The notes: a model not told the origin generated them from the sequence alone. Shown: positions 24,353 through 32,707, counted from the first letter of the stretch. The stretch is DNA of 64,000 nt from JAFECT01 sp964432415 (GCA_964432415.1 CAYSNW010000002.1:92306-156305), one strand, 5' to 3'. Program-made: numbers and translations.

Positions 24353-25405
24353 GTGGCCGTCCGTGGGCCCTCCCTCCTGCTGCTGTCGAGCGCGATCCTG
24401 GTCGTCGCGCTCGCCGGCACGGCAGCCGCAAGGCCGCACGGCCACAGGCCCGCGGCCGCCCCGCGCATCGTGCTGGCGGTCGATGGCACGAACGAGACCC
24501 GCAACCTGCCGCTGCTGGTCGCCGAGCGGCTCGGCTATTTCCGGGATGAAGGGCTGGTGGTCACGCTGGTCGACAGCCCCGCCACGCCCTCCCCGGCCGA
24601 ACTGATGAAGGACGGCCGGGCCGACGGCGCGGTCGCCTTCTATCACCACACCTTCATGTCCCAGGCCGACGACCACCTGGTGACCGAGGCTGTGGTGACC
24701 CTGGGGGTAAGCCCCGGCCTCAAGGTCCTCGTCGCAAAGCGGCTCGAGGGCAAGGTGCGCAGCGCCGGCGATCTCAAGGGCCTGCGGGTCTTCACCGGCG
24801 GCTCCCAGTCCGGGAAAACCACCAGCGCCAACTGGTTCGCCCGCCGCGGCGGATTGAGAATCGATGACTTCGTCCATTTGGCGCCCGTCGGTCACGAACA
24901 GATGGCCCGCGCCCTGCGCGACGGCGAGGCCGACGCCATCATCTCCCACGAACCTGACGCCGACGACTTCGTCGCCCAGGGCGACGCTTTCGAACTGGCG
25001 GACCTGTCGTCGCCGCAGGGAACCCGCGCCGCGCTCGGCGAGCCCTACCCTTCCACGACCGTCTACCTGCCCAGGGCCTACGTCGACGCCCATTCCGGCG
25101 CCGTGCAGCACCTGGTCAACGCCTGTCTGCGGGCGCTTGTCTTCATCAACAGCCACAACGCCGAGGAGATCGCGGCCGTCCTGCCGCCGCTCAAGGCCGG
25201 CAAGGACCGCGTGGTGTTCCTGAAGACTCTGGCCGAAGACAAAAAGATGTTCGCCACCGACGGCCTCATGCCCGCCAGCGCGGCTCGCGAGGAGTGGTCG
25301 GTGATGAGCGCCCTGACCCCGAAGTATCGCTCCATCGACCTGAAGGCCACCTGGAGCAACCGTTTCGTCGAGGCCTGGCGCCGCGCTCATCCCGGGGCCC
25401 TCTGA
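24353..25405 (+). CDS. orphan NitT/TauT-type (NMT1/SsuA-like) substrate-binding protein
   Basis: The product is 350 aa from a GTG eight bases after the preceding stop. Signal peptide (cleavage near TAAA), then the typical opening IVLAVDGTNETRNLPLLVAERLGYFRDEGLVVTLVD of SsuA/ThiY-like proteins, VLVAKRLEGKVRSAGDLKGLRVFTGG and the later YVDAHSGAVQHLVNA. Such proteins bind nitrate, sulfonates, pyrimidine precursors or similar small ligands for an ABC transporter. No permease or ATPase gene of that type is nearby, so it is an orphan like the four PstS-like proteins. Confidence 0.82.
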   Translation: MAVRGPSLLLLSSAILVVALAGTAAARPHGHRPAAAPRIVLAVDGTNETRNLPLLVAERLGYFRDEGLVVTLVDSPATPSPAELMKDGRADGAVAFYHHTFMSQADDHLVTEAVVTLGVSPGLKVLVAKRLEGKVRSAGDLKGLRVFTGGSQSGKTTSANWFARRGGLRIDDFVHLAPVGHEQMARALRDGEADAIISHEPDADDFVAQGDAFELADLSSPQGTRAALGEPYPSTTVYLPRAYVDAHSGAVQHLVNACLRALVFINSHNAEEIAAVLPPLKAGKDRVVFLKTLAEDKKMFATDGLMPASAAREEWSVMSALTPKYRSIDLKATWSNRFVEAWRRAHPGAL

Positions 25406-25442
25406 CCCTCCCGATATGCGCCGGATGCCCCGGCGCGCATAC

Positions 25443-25474
25443 AAAAAGGCCCGAGACATCAGCTGTCTCGGGCC
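25443..25474 (-). terminator. intrinsic terminator for the minus-strand propeller gene
   Basis: An 11-bp perfect stem (25448-25458 with 25464-25474, loop of five) is followed on the minus strand by five T residues (25443-25447). It lies 26 bases past the stop of the gene ending at 25501 and could also stop plus-strand transcription in part. Confidence 0.88.
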
Positions 25475-25500
25475 TTCGTGTTCAGGCGCAGGAGCGAAGC

Positions 25501-26541
25501 CTACTGGGCGACCTTGTAGATCAGCACCGCGCCGGGGACCTTTGTCTCGCCCGGAGAGGCGGCGACGAACAGGCGATGAGACTCCCGGTCCAGGATCGCT
25601 GTCTTGGCGCCGGGCAAGCTCTTGATCCGCGCCGTCTCGCGATAGTGGTCGGCGTCGTCCTGCTGGACCACGCTGATGTAGCCCTCGCCGCCTGTGACAT
25701 AGATGCGCCGGTTGTCCGGGTCCCAGATCATCTGGTCGGCGCGCTCGGGCGTCTTGATCACCTGCATGACCGCGCCGGTGTCGGCGTTGAGGATCAGTAG
25801 ATTGCCGGGCTTGCGGGTGACCACAAACAGGCGGCGGTTCTTCTCATCCATCACCACGCAGGCGTTCTGTCCGAGCGCGGCGTCGATGGCCCAGCTCTTC
25901 TCGACCTTGCCGGCCGCGGTATCGATCACGTCCATCCGGTTCTTGTCGGTGACGTTGATGTAGATCTTCGTGCCCGCGCTCTCGACCGCCATAGCCTCCA
26001 CGTGGTCGGCGTCGAAGTGGATCTTGCGCAGCACCTTGCCGGTCGCGGGATCGAGCTCGACGAGATTGGAGTCCTTCTGGGGCACGTCCTTGCCGCCTGT
26101 GACCACCCAGATGGGCGCGCCGGTCGCCTTTTCGCCGATGGAGTCGGCGCCAGCGGGCAAGGCATAGGTACGCTTCGGCTTGAGCGTGGTCGCGTCCAGC
26201 ACGGGTGAGGGCTTCTCGCCATCCAGCACCAGCACCTCGTTGGTCTCGGGCATGGCGTAAAGGCTGTGGGGAGCGCCGAATCCGGGAATGCGGGTCTTGA
26301 GCGCACCGCTGGCCAGGTCGAAGGCCAGCAGCTCGTGGTGTTCCTCGCCGGCGAGGAGCAACTGGCCGTTCTTGCGGTCGATGGCGAAGTGATCGAAGTC
26401 GCCAGAGTAGTCCGGGACCTCGATCGTCTTCTCGAGCGACAATGGGGCGGTGGCCGCCTGGGCCGGAGCCTTGGGCGCTGCGTTGCAGGACGCGAGCGCC
26501 GCCGCGGCGAACGCCAGCGTGAGGGCGTTGGTACGGGTCAT
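25501..26541 (-). CDS. YncE-like beta-propeller lipoprotein 2
   Basis: The product is 346 aa. The start at 26541 gives a lipoprotein signal with lipobox LASC (cysteine at 19), so the mature protein is anchored to a membrane. The rest is a seven-blade-type propeller with repeated segments such as LLAFDLASGALKTRIPG, NLVELDPATGKVLRKI, MDVIDTAAGKVEKS and LLILNADTGAVMQVIKT, as in protein 1 at 14968. It lies 28 bases after the gene at 26570, so the two are one transcript. A role with the neighbouring TonB receptor is inferred; in E. coli yncE also sits beside a TonB receptor gene. Confidence 0.8.
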   Translation of the reverse strand: MTRTNALTLAFAAAALASCNAAPKAPAQAATAPLSLEKTIEVPDYSGDFDHFAIDRKNGQLLLAGEEHHELLAFDLASGALKTRIPGFGAPHSLYAMPETNEVLVLDGEKPSPVLDATTLKPKRTYALPAGADSIGEKATGAPIWVVTGGKDVPQKDSNLVELDPATGKVLRKIHFDADHVEAMAVESAGTKIYINVTDKNRMDVIDTAAGKVEKSWAIDAALGQNACVVMDEKNRRLFVVTRKPGNLLILNADTGAVMQVIKTPERADQMIWDPDNRRIYVTGGEGYISVVQQDDADHYRETARIKSLPGAKTAILDRESHRLFVAASPGETKVPGAVLIYKVAQ

Positions 26542-26569
26542 CGGGAACTTTCCGAAAATGGGGCGGAGG

Positions 26570-27367
26570 TCAGGCGCCGGTCTTGAACAGGCTGGCGCTG
26601 TCGGGAATGCTGCGGGCCAGCTCGTCGCGGATGCGCTTGGCCTTGGCGTGGAGCGCGTTCTTGTCGGCGCCTTCGTGGAAGGCGAAGACACAGCCCAGGG
26701 CGCCGATCCGGTGTCCCTTGGCGTCATTGAGCGGCAGCTCGACCTCGAAGCGTTCGCCGCCTTCGGCGACTTCGAGATTGGTCGTGCCCTTCTGGATCAC
26801 GCGCAGGTCGTCCTCGTCCGCGGCCTTGCCGATGCGGCCGATGTTGGAGCCGATGATCACATTGACCTTGGCGCGGGGCGGCGTGGCGTGGATGGCGAAG
26901 ACCAGCAGCTCGGGGTGGGCCTTCATGGTGCGGTCGACCAGGGTCTGGGCCCGGGTCTTGGGCGAGAACTTGGGGTCGTAGGGCCACGGGTCGTAGAGGT
27001 TCTTGGTGCTGAGCGCGCGGTGCGCGATCCAGGACTGGATGGCGGCGGCGCTGGCCTTGTGGTCGCCGGCGCCGGCGTAGGTGATCTCCAGCGTGCCGAG
27101 CGTGTCGCCCGAGACGTTCTTCAGGACCTCGCGGACCGTCTCGCCCTTGGGGGATCCAGACGGGCTGGCGCCGGCGACGCCGGCGGGAAAGTCCTTGACG
27201 GTGTCCGTGCGCAGGACCACCGCCAGGACACCCTTGTGGGCCTTGCGCGAGACTTCGGCGAGGTGGCGGGCGTAGGTCTTGCCGTCCTTCGCGAGCGGCA
27301 CAGCGTCGTCGGCCAGGACCGTCAGCGGAGCGGCGGTCAGCAGCAGAATCAAGGGGAAGGTTTTCAT
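26570..27367 (-). CDS. exported protein with two related domains, unknown family
   Basis: The product is 265 aa with signal peptide MKTFPLILLLTAAPLTVLA and AGGAAC ahead of the ATG. The C-terminal half (about 138-265) is homologous to the protein at 23802: TMKAHPELL (147-155), IHATPP, GRIGKAADEDD, LNDAKGHRIGALGCVFAF. The N-terminal half (about 30-115) has a similar pattern (ARHLAEVSRKAHKGVLAVVLRTD, then LGTLEITYAG), suggesting a tandem duplication. Function unknown. Context is the TonB receptor/propeller cluster, so a periplasmic sensing or binding role is likely. Confidence 0.65.
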   Translation of the reverse strand: MKTFPLILLLTAAPLTVLADDAVPLAKDGKTYARHLAEVSRKAHKGVLAVVLRTDTVKDFPAGVAGASPSGSPKGETVREVLKNVSGDTLGTLEITYAGAGDHKASAAAIQSWIAHRALSTKNLYDPWPYDPKFSPKTRAQTLVDRTMKAHPELLVFAIHATPPRAKVNVIIGSNIGRIGKAADEDDLRVIQKGTTNLEVAEGGERFEVELPLNDAKGHRIGALGCVFAFHEGADKNALHAKAKRIRDELARSIPDSASLFKTGA

Positions 27368-27423
27368 CGGTCGGTTCCTGTAGGCGTTCCGGGGGGTTCG
27401 GTTCGCAGGGCGGCGCGGATCGG

Positions 27424-27461
27424 AAAAAAAGGACGTCCCCGCCGGACAAGCCGGCGAGGAC
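27424..27461 (-). terminator. intrinsic terminator of the large TonB receptor gene
   Basis: A stem of 11 pairs with one mismatch (27435-27445 with 27451-27461, loop of five) is followed on the minus strand by four bases and seven T residues (27424-27430). It closes the receptor transcript before the next two minus-strand genes, which therefore probably have their own promoter. Confidence 0.82.
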
Positions 27462-27478
27462 GAGGGGGAGCGGAAGAA

Positions 27479-30391
27479 CTAGAAGCGGCTGTCGAAGGTC
27501 AGGTAGACCAGCCGCCCGATCGGCGAATAGGTCGACACATCGGTGCGGTTGTCGGTGAAGGCGTTGGCGGCCCGCGGCGGCTTGGCGTCGCCGAGGTTGT
27601 TCACGCCGATGGCGAGCGTGGTGTCCTTCAGCCGCCACAGATCGTTCGGCAGCTTGTAGGCGACCCGCGCGTCGAAGGAGGAATAGGCCTTCACCGGGAT
27701 GGCCGGCAGGCCGGCGTTGGCGAAGGTGAACCCGCCGGCGCCCTCGTCGGCCACCTTGTCAATGTAGCTGTGCGCCAGGCTGGCGGTCCAGGGACCGTCG
27801 GTCCAGGTGACGGTGGTGTAGGTGCGCCACTTGGGCTGGGTGCCGCCGGCCTGCGGGCTGTTGGAAGCCACGCCCGCGAACTCGTAGAACTGCTGTGACG
27901 GCAGCGCCTGGTACTTGTAGGAGTTCAGGTACGTCGCCACGAAATCGAGATCAATGTTGCCGTGGTCGGCGGTACGCCAAGTGTAACCGAAGGTGGTGTC
28001 CACCGTGCGCAGCTTGATGCCGCCGAGGTTCCTGAACTGATCGATGGCGTAGATGTTCAGGTTGTTCACGCCCGGATTGGCGTTGAGGTAGGCCAGCAGG
28101 TCGCCCGGATTGGCGAAGCCCACCGCGCCCGCCAGGCCCGGGAAGTTGTTCTTGGCGACGTTGTTGAAGAAGATGGACGCCGATCCCAGCCGGTTGACGT
28201 CCACCAGGATGTTGTTGAACCCGATGCCGCCGGCGATGTCCCTCTGATCGATCGAGGTGTACTGCACGGTGAGGCGCAGATCCGGCAGGGCGTCCGGCTT
28301 GACCACGCCGCCGAGCGAGAAAGTGTCTGCCTTGGCCGGCGCCAGGTTGGGATTGTTCCCGTCCTCGGCGTTGAACGGACTGGATGGTTGGCCCGGGAAA
28401 GCCGTCTGGATGATCGCGCCGCCGGCCTGGCGGGTCGCGGTTGGCCCGTACTCCGCATAGAGCGAAGGGGCGGTGAACGACTTCGAATAGGTCGCCCGCA
28501 CCGTGAACTGGCCGTCGATCGGCTGCCAGCGCAGGCCGACCTTGGGAACCGTGCTATTGCCCGCGTCGCTGTAGTGCTCGGCGCGGAAGGCGCCGATCAG
28601 GTCCAGCACGTGGACGCCGGGCATGTTCATCTCCGGGCTGGCCAGGGGGACCCGCATCTCGCCATAGACCGCGTTGATCGTGCGCGACTTGGAGAAGGGG
28701 TCGAAGAACTGGCCCCCGACCCAGCGTTGGGCGGTCGGGCCGGTGTTGCGGCCGTTGTCGTCGGCGCCTGCGGACAGGGATTCCTTACGCCAGGCGGCCC
28801 CCACCGCCACGCTGACAGGTCCCGCGGGAAGGCTGAAGACATCGCCGTTGAAGGACACATCGGCCGAGTCGAGCACGCTGCGGCCGTGGATGTTCTCGAC
28901 GCCGAAAATGTTGGCGATGCTCGTGGGATCACGCCCGGTGCGCGCGAAGGGGTCGAGGGCCGCGACCAGGATCAGAGGCGAGGCGGTGCTGAAGTTGCCG
29001 AACACCTTGCTGAACTTGCCGCCCGCCACGGCGTTGCCATTGGCGTCGAAGCCCCCGGCGATGGCCGCCGTCAGGTTCGGTCCATAGATGACGTTGCGCT
29101 GCAGCTGGGCCAGTTGGTCCTGACTGTGGGTGAAGGCCGCCTCCCAGCGCCAATCGTGGGAGAACAGGCTGAACTTGCCCCGCACGCCGGTGGTGATGCG
29201 GAACTTGTTGGTGGTGTTGTCGTACTGTTTGGGGTGGGCGGTGTCGCCGAACTGCACCCCCGAGACCGACCCCGTGGTCGGGTTGAAGGGCGCGCCGGCC
29301 GCGACCGTCACGGCGGTGACCCGCGGGAGGAACTGGGCGAAGCTCTTGCCCTGAGCCAGCTCAAAATCGCTGAACAGGTTGACCTTGCCCTCCTCGTCGA
29401 TCTTGCCTTCCAGGCTGCCGCTCAGCGAAGCCACGTTCTGACGGAGCAGCATGGTCTGGAACTGGCCCAGGTCGTAGGTGGCGCCGATCGTGGTGGCGTT
29501 GCCCGCGGTGTACACGCCCGGAACCAGAGCGTTCATGTTCGGCGCAGTCGCGGCGGTTCCCGTCGGAACCGACTGGCTGGGTGAGTTGAGATTGGGGTTC
29601 AGGATGAAGGCGCCGCCCACCGCGCCGGGAATGGCCGCGCCGCTGACGATGAAGGGATGGGTGAAGCTGCGCTGGTGTTGGTACAGCGGATCGGTGTGGG
29701 TGTAGGAGCCGTTCAACACCACGTCGAACCGATCGGCCAAGGTCGTGCCGGCGCTGAAGTAGCCCGATCCCTCCTTGTAGCCGCCCGCGGCGCTCGCCAC
29801 CCGGCCCCCGAAGGACACACCGTCCTGATGCTTCTTCAGAATGAAGTTCACTACGCCGCCGACCGCGTCGGAGCCGTAGATGGCCGAGGCCCCGTCGGTC
29901 AGCACCTCGACCCGCTCGATGGCGCTGAGCGGAATCTGGTTGACGTCCACGAAGATCTTGCCGCCGATGCCGGCGACGGCGCCGACCGCGACGCGACGCC
30001 CGTTGATCAGCACCAGAGTGTCCAGGTCGCGCAGGCGGGCCTGCGAGCCGCCGGCGGTGTTCTGGTTGGTGTTGTTGGCGTTGCTGTTGCCCGTGTTGCC
30101 CCGGCCCTGGAAGGCGGGAACCGACTTGCGCAGCACCTCCAGGGCGTTCGAATTCACCCCCACAATCTGAAGCTGCTTCAGCCCGATGGTCTGGACCGGC
30201 ACCGCGATCGCGTCGGGAGCTGTGCGCAGCGCCGAGCCGGTGACGACAATCTCTTCGACCTGGGCTGTGGGCGTCGATGTCGACGCCGCAGGGGCGGGTT
30301 GCGCCATCGCTTGCGACGAATACAAACCTGCCCCGCCGACAGCGAATGCAACAAGCATACTATGGGTAAGCAAATTTGCACGATGACGCAT
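27479..30391 (-). CDS. large TonB-dependent receptor
   Basis: The product is 970 aa from the ATG at 30391, with GGGAGGA upstream. Signal peptide ends at SQAMAQ, the TonB box region is VEEIVVTGSALR, and the plug carries LRKSVPAFQGRGNTGNSNAN, LVLINGRRVAVGA and ASAIYGSDAVGGVVNFILKK. The last residue of the barrel is Phe (LVYLTFDSRF). It belongs to the large Caulobacterales/sphingomonad receptor group that includes carbohydrate and peptide importers, different from the siderophore-type receptor at 18498. Its promoter has five TTCAG-type repeats. Confidence 0.9.
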   Translation of the reverse strand: MRHRANLLTHSMLVAFAVGGAGLYSSQAMAQPAPAASTSTPTAQVEEIVVTGSALRTAPDAIAVPVQTIGLKQLQIVGVNSNALEVLRKSVPAFQGRGNTGNSNANNTNQNTAGGSQARLRDLDTLVLINGRRVAVGAVAGIGGKIFVDVNQIPLSAIERVEVLTDGASAIYGSDAVGGVVNFILKKHQDGVSFGGRVASAAGGYKEGSGYFSAGTTLADRFDVVLNGSYTHTDPLYQHQRSFTHPFIVSGAAIPGAVGGAFILNPNLNSPSQSVPTGTAATAPNMNALVPGVYTAGNATTIGATYDLGQFQTMLLRQNVASLSGSLEGKIDEEGKVNLFSDFELAQGKSFAQFLPRVTAVTVAAGAPFNPTTGSVSGVQFGDTAHPKQYDNTTNKFRITTGVRGKFSLFSHDWRWEAAFTHSQDQLAQLQRNVIYGPNLTAAIAGGFDANGNAVAGGKFSKVFGNFSTASPLILVAALDPFARTGRDPTSIANIFGVENIHGRSVLDSADVSFNGDVFSLPAGPVSVAVGAAWRKESLSAGADDNGRNTGPTAQRWVGGQFFDPFSKSRTINAVYGEMRVPLASPEMNMPGVHVLDLIGAFRAEHYSDAGNSTVPKVGLRWQPIDGQFTVRATYSKSFTAPSLYAEYGPTATRQAGGAIIQTAFPGQPSSPFNAEDGNNPNLAPAKADTFSLGGVVKPDALPDLRLTVQYTSIDQRDIAGGIGFNNILVDVNRLGSASIFFNNVAKNNFPGLAGAVGFANPGDLLAYLNANPGVNNLNIYAIDQFRNLGGIKLRTVDTTFGYTWRTADHGNIDLDFVATYLNSYKYQALPSQQFYEFAGVASNSPQAGGTQPKWRTYTTVTWTDGPWTASLAHSYIDKVADEGAGGFTFANAGLPAIPVKAYSSFDARVAYKLPNDLWRLKDTTLAIGVNNLGDAKPPRAANAFTDNRTDVSTYSPIGRLVYLTFDSRF

Positions 30392-30447
30392 GGCGAGTTC
30401 CTCCCAGGGATTTTGATTATTCTTGGGAACAGGGTGACGCCGACTAA

Positions 30448-30497
30448 CTGAATTCACCCTGACGACTTCCTGAACACTACCTGAAAGCGCCCTGAAC
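30448..30497 (-). promoter_or_regulatory. five 11-bp-spaced NTTCAG repeats (site F)
   Basis: Reading the minus strand, hexamers GTTCAG, TTTCAG, GTTCAG, CGTCAG and ATTCAG follow each other at exactly 11 bp. Their plus-strand complements CTGAA or CTGAC start at 30492, 30481, 30470, 30459 and 30448. This is the longest array in the window. It lies 57 bases upstream of the large receptor and its distal two copies are inside the 3' end of mobA. Confidence 0.7.
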
Positions 30498-31082
30498 ACC
30501 CCGCGGCGGCGCCTGATCCAAATCCGCTGGTGCGTTGATGTTGGCGAAACGTCTGGCGTCAGGGAAATCGACGCTGGAGCCCCCGTGCTGACGGGTGAAG
30601 TCATCGACCCGGCCGTGGCGGCCCCGCGCGAGCACCGCCTCGAGCGAGGGGGCCAGGCTCGTCCGCCACAGGCCGCACAGCGGATGCTGTCCGTCCGGCG
30701 TCGTCGCCGTGACCACCGCGGCCGGGGGCGCGGTCAAAAGGCGGTCGATGAAATCCTCAGGCAGAAACGGCGTGTCGCACGGGATGGTAGCCAGAAGGTC
30801 GGCTTGCCTCGACGTGGCCCAGGCCAGTCCCGCCAACACCCCCGCGAGCGGACCTGCCGGATGTTCCGGCGCGTCGCTCAGGACCGGAAGTCCCTCGGAC
30901 GCAGCCCAGGCCGCGGCGCCCGATCCGGGCGGCGTACTGATTGCGACTTCCGTGCAGGACTTGCGGAGCAGACCGGCGACCGTTGCGATCATCGGTTCCC
31001 CGTTCAGGACAGCCATGGCCTTTTCGGTCCCAAATCGAACGGAACGGCCCCCCGCCAGCACGAGGCCGCAGAGCCCGGTCAC
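30477..31082 (-). CDS. mobA: molybdenum cofactor guanylyltransferase
   Basis: The product is 201 aa, near the usual size. The N-terminal nucleotide-binding signature LAGGRSVRFGTEKA (about residues 9-22) and PCDTPFLPEDF (about 100) are those of MobA, which joins GMP to molybdopterin to give bis-MGD. The start is a GTG overlapping the stop of the upstream oxidoreductase gene by four bases, so fdhD, the oxidoreductase and mobA form a coupled operon supplying and inserting the cofactor. Two copies of the TTCAG repeats for the next gene lie in its 3' end. Confidence 0.9.
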   Translation of the reverse strand: MTGLCGLVLAGGRSVRFGTEKAMAVLNGEPMIATVAGLLRKSCTEVAISTPPGSGAAAWAASEGLPVLSDAPEHPAGPLAGVLAGLAWATSRQADLLATIPCDTPFLPEDFIDRLLTAPPAAVVTATTPDGQHPLCGLWRTSLAPSLEAVLARGRHGRVDDFTRQHGGSSVDFPDARRFANINAPADLDQAPPRGVQGAFR

Positions 31083-32707
31083 CGGCGAACGGGCCTTATG
31101 CGCACGGGAATGGACTTGTAGGCCGGCGTACCGCTCCGCCGGTCGCGCTGGTCGAGCGAGACCAGGCCGTTGACCTCGGGGTAGTAGGCGGCGGCCGATC
31201 CGCGCGGCAGGTCGCGGGCCACGGCGATGAAGCCCCGCACGGCGCGCACCGCCTCGCCGGCCTCCGGAAACGCCGCCTCGACGTCCAGCAGATCGCCCTC
31301 GGCTATGCCCAGCCGCTCAAGGTCGGCAGGGCTGAGGAACACCACGTCTCGCCGGCCCGAGACGCCACGATAGCGGTCGTTCTGGCCATAGATGGTGGTG
31401 TTGTACTGGTCGTGGCTGCGCACGGTGGTCAGCAGCAGGACCTCGGGGTCGCCCCGGCGCGGGTCCTCGCCATCGGCCTGGTAGGGAATGAAGTTGGCCT
31501 TGCCCGACGCCGTGCGCCAGTCGCGGCTCGACGGCGGGACCGGCAGGCGGAAGCCGCCCGGGGTTCGAATCCGTTCGTTGTAGCCGGCGAAGGTCTCGGG
31601 AAAGACCTGCTCGATCAGGTCGCGGATGCGGTCGTAGTCCCCGACCAGACCCTCCCAGTCGACGCCGCCGGGTCCGAGCGCCGCCCGCGCGATCCCGGCC
31701 ACGATGGCCGGCTCCGACTTCAGCTGCGGCGAGGCTGGCGGGTTCAGCCCGCGCGAGGCGTGGACCATGGACATGGAGTCCTCCACCGTCACCGCCTGGC
31801 GCCCCGTGGCCTGCTCGTCCATCTCTGTGCGCCCCAGGCAGGGCAGCAACCACGCCTCGCCCCCATGCAACAGATGAGTGCGGTTGAGCTTGGTGGCGAT
31901 GTTGACGCTGAGCTCCAGCCTGCGCATCGCCTCATGGGTCTGGCGCGGGTCGGGCGCGGCCACCGCGAAGTTGCCGCCCAGCGAGATCAGGACCTTCGAG
32001 CGGCCATCGAGGATGGCCTCGATCGCCTCGACCACGGTGTGCCCGTGCTCGCACGGCATGGGCAGGCCGAACACCTGCTCCATCCGGTCGAGCAGCGCCG
32101 CCGACGGCTTCTCGGCGACGCCGACGGTGCGCGCGCCCTGGACGTTGGAATGGCCCCGCAGCGGGCAGATGCCGGCGCCGGGCTTTCCGATCAGGCGCCC
32201 CATCAGCTGGAACAGGAACGCCGCCTCGTTCGAGGCTCGGCCCGAGGCGTAGAACTCCGCCTGATCGGGATGGTCCAGCGCCCGCAGCGCTGCGCCGATG
32301 GCGGCGAAGGCCTCCTCCCAGGTCGCCGCCAAATACCGGTCGCTCATGGGGTCGTAGCGCATCGGCTCGGTCAGCCGGCCCTGGTCTTCCAGCGCATGGT
32401 CGCTCCAATCCAGGAGCTCGGTGACGGTATGCTCGGCGAAGAAGGCGGGGGTCGTGCGCTTGGTGGTCGACTCCCACGCCACCGCCTTGGCGCCGTTCTC
32501 GCAGAACTCGAAGGACGAGGTGTGCTTCGGGTCGGGCCAGGCGCAGCCGGGGCAGTCGAAGCCCTCGGGCTGGTTGGCGCGCAGCAGGGTCCGCCCGCCC
32601 TCGACCACCGTCTCCTGGTCGCTGAGCGCCCCGGCCACCGCCTTCAGCGCCCCCCAGCCGCCGGCGGCGCCCTTGTAGTCCTTCACGCCCGGTGGCCGCT
32701 CGCTCAT
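31079..32707 (-). CDS. FdhF/YdeP-type molybdopterin oxidoreductase with internal deletion
   Basis: The product is 542 aa; members of this family are usually about 760. The N-terminus (GFDCPGCAWPDP, FCENGAKAVAWEST, FYASGRASNEAAFLFQL) and C-terminus (GAGICPLRGHSNVQGARTVG, LNRTHL, VEDSMSMVHASRG, RSHDQYNTTIYGQNDRYRG) are well kept. After residue 174 (GRLIG) the sequence jumps to KPGAGICP. The block that normally lies between, with the CSNMCHESSG and NPGTNHPRM motifs and the MGD-contacting domain, is absent in frame. Loss of about 220 residues probably destroys activity, so it may be a decaying gene. Coupled to fdhD and mobA. Confidence 0.85.
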   Translation of the reverse strand: MSERPPGVKDYKGAAGGWGALKAVAGALSDQETVVEGGRTLLRANQPEGFDCPGCAWPDPKHTSSFEFCENGAKAVAWESTTKRTTPAFFAEHTVTELLDWSDHALEDQGRLTEPMRYDPMSDRYLAATWEEAFAAIGAALRALDHPDQAEFYASGRASNEAAFLFQLMGRLIGKPGAGICPLRGHSNVQGARTVGVAEKPSAALLDRMEQVFGLPMPCEHGHTVVEAIEAILDGRSKVLISLGGNFAVAAPDPRQTHEAMRRLELSVNIATKLNRTHLLHGGEAWLLPCLGRTEMDEQATGRQAVTVEDSMSMVHASRGLNPPASPQLKSEPAIVAGIARAALGPGGVDWEGLVGDYDRIRDLIEQVFPETFAGYNERIRTPGGFRLPVPPSSRDWRTASGKANFIPYQADGEDPRRGDPEVLLLTTVRSHDQYNTTIYGQNDRYRGVSGRRDVVFLSPADLERLGIAEGDLLDVEAAFPEAGEAVRAVRGFIAVARDLPRGSAAAYYPEVNGLVSLDQRDRRSGTPAYKSIPVRIRPVRR

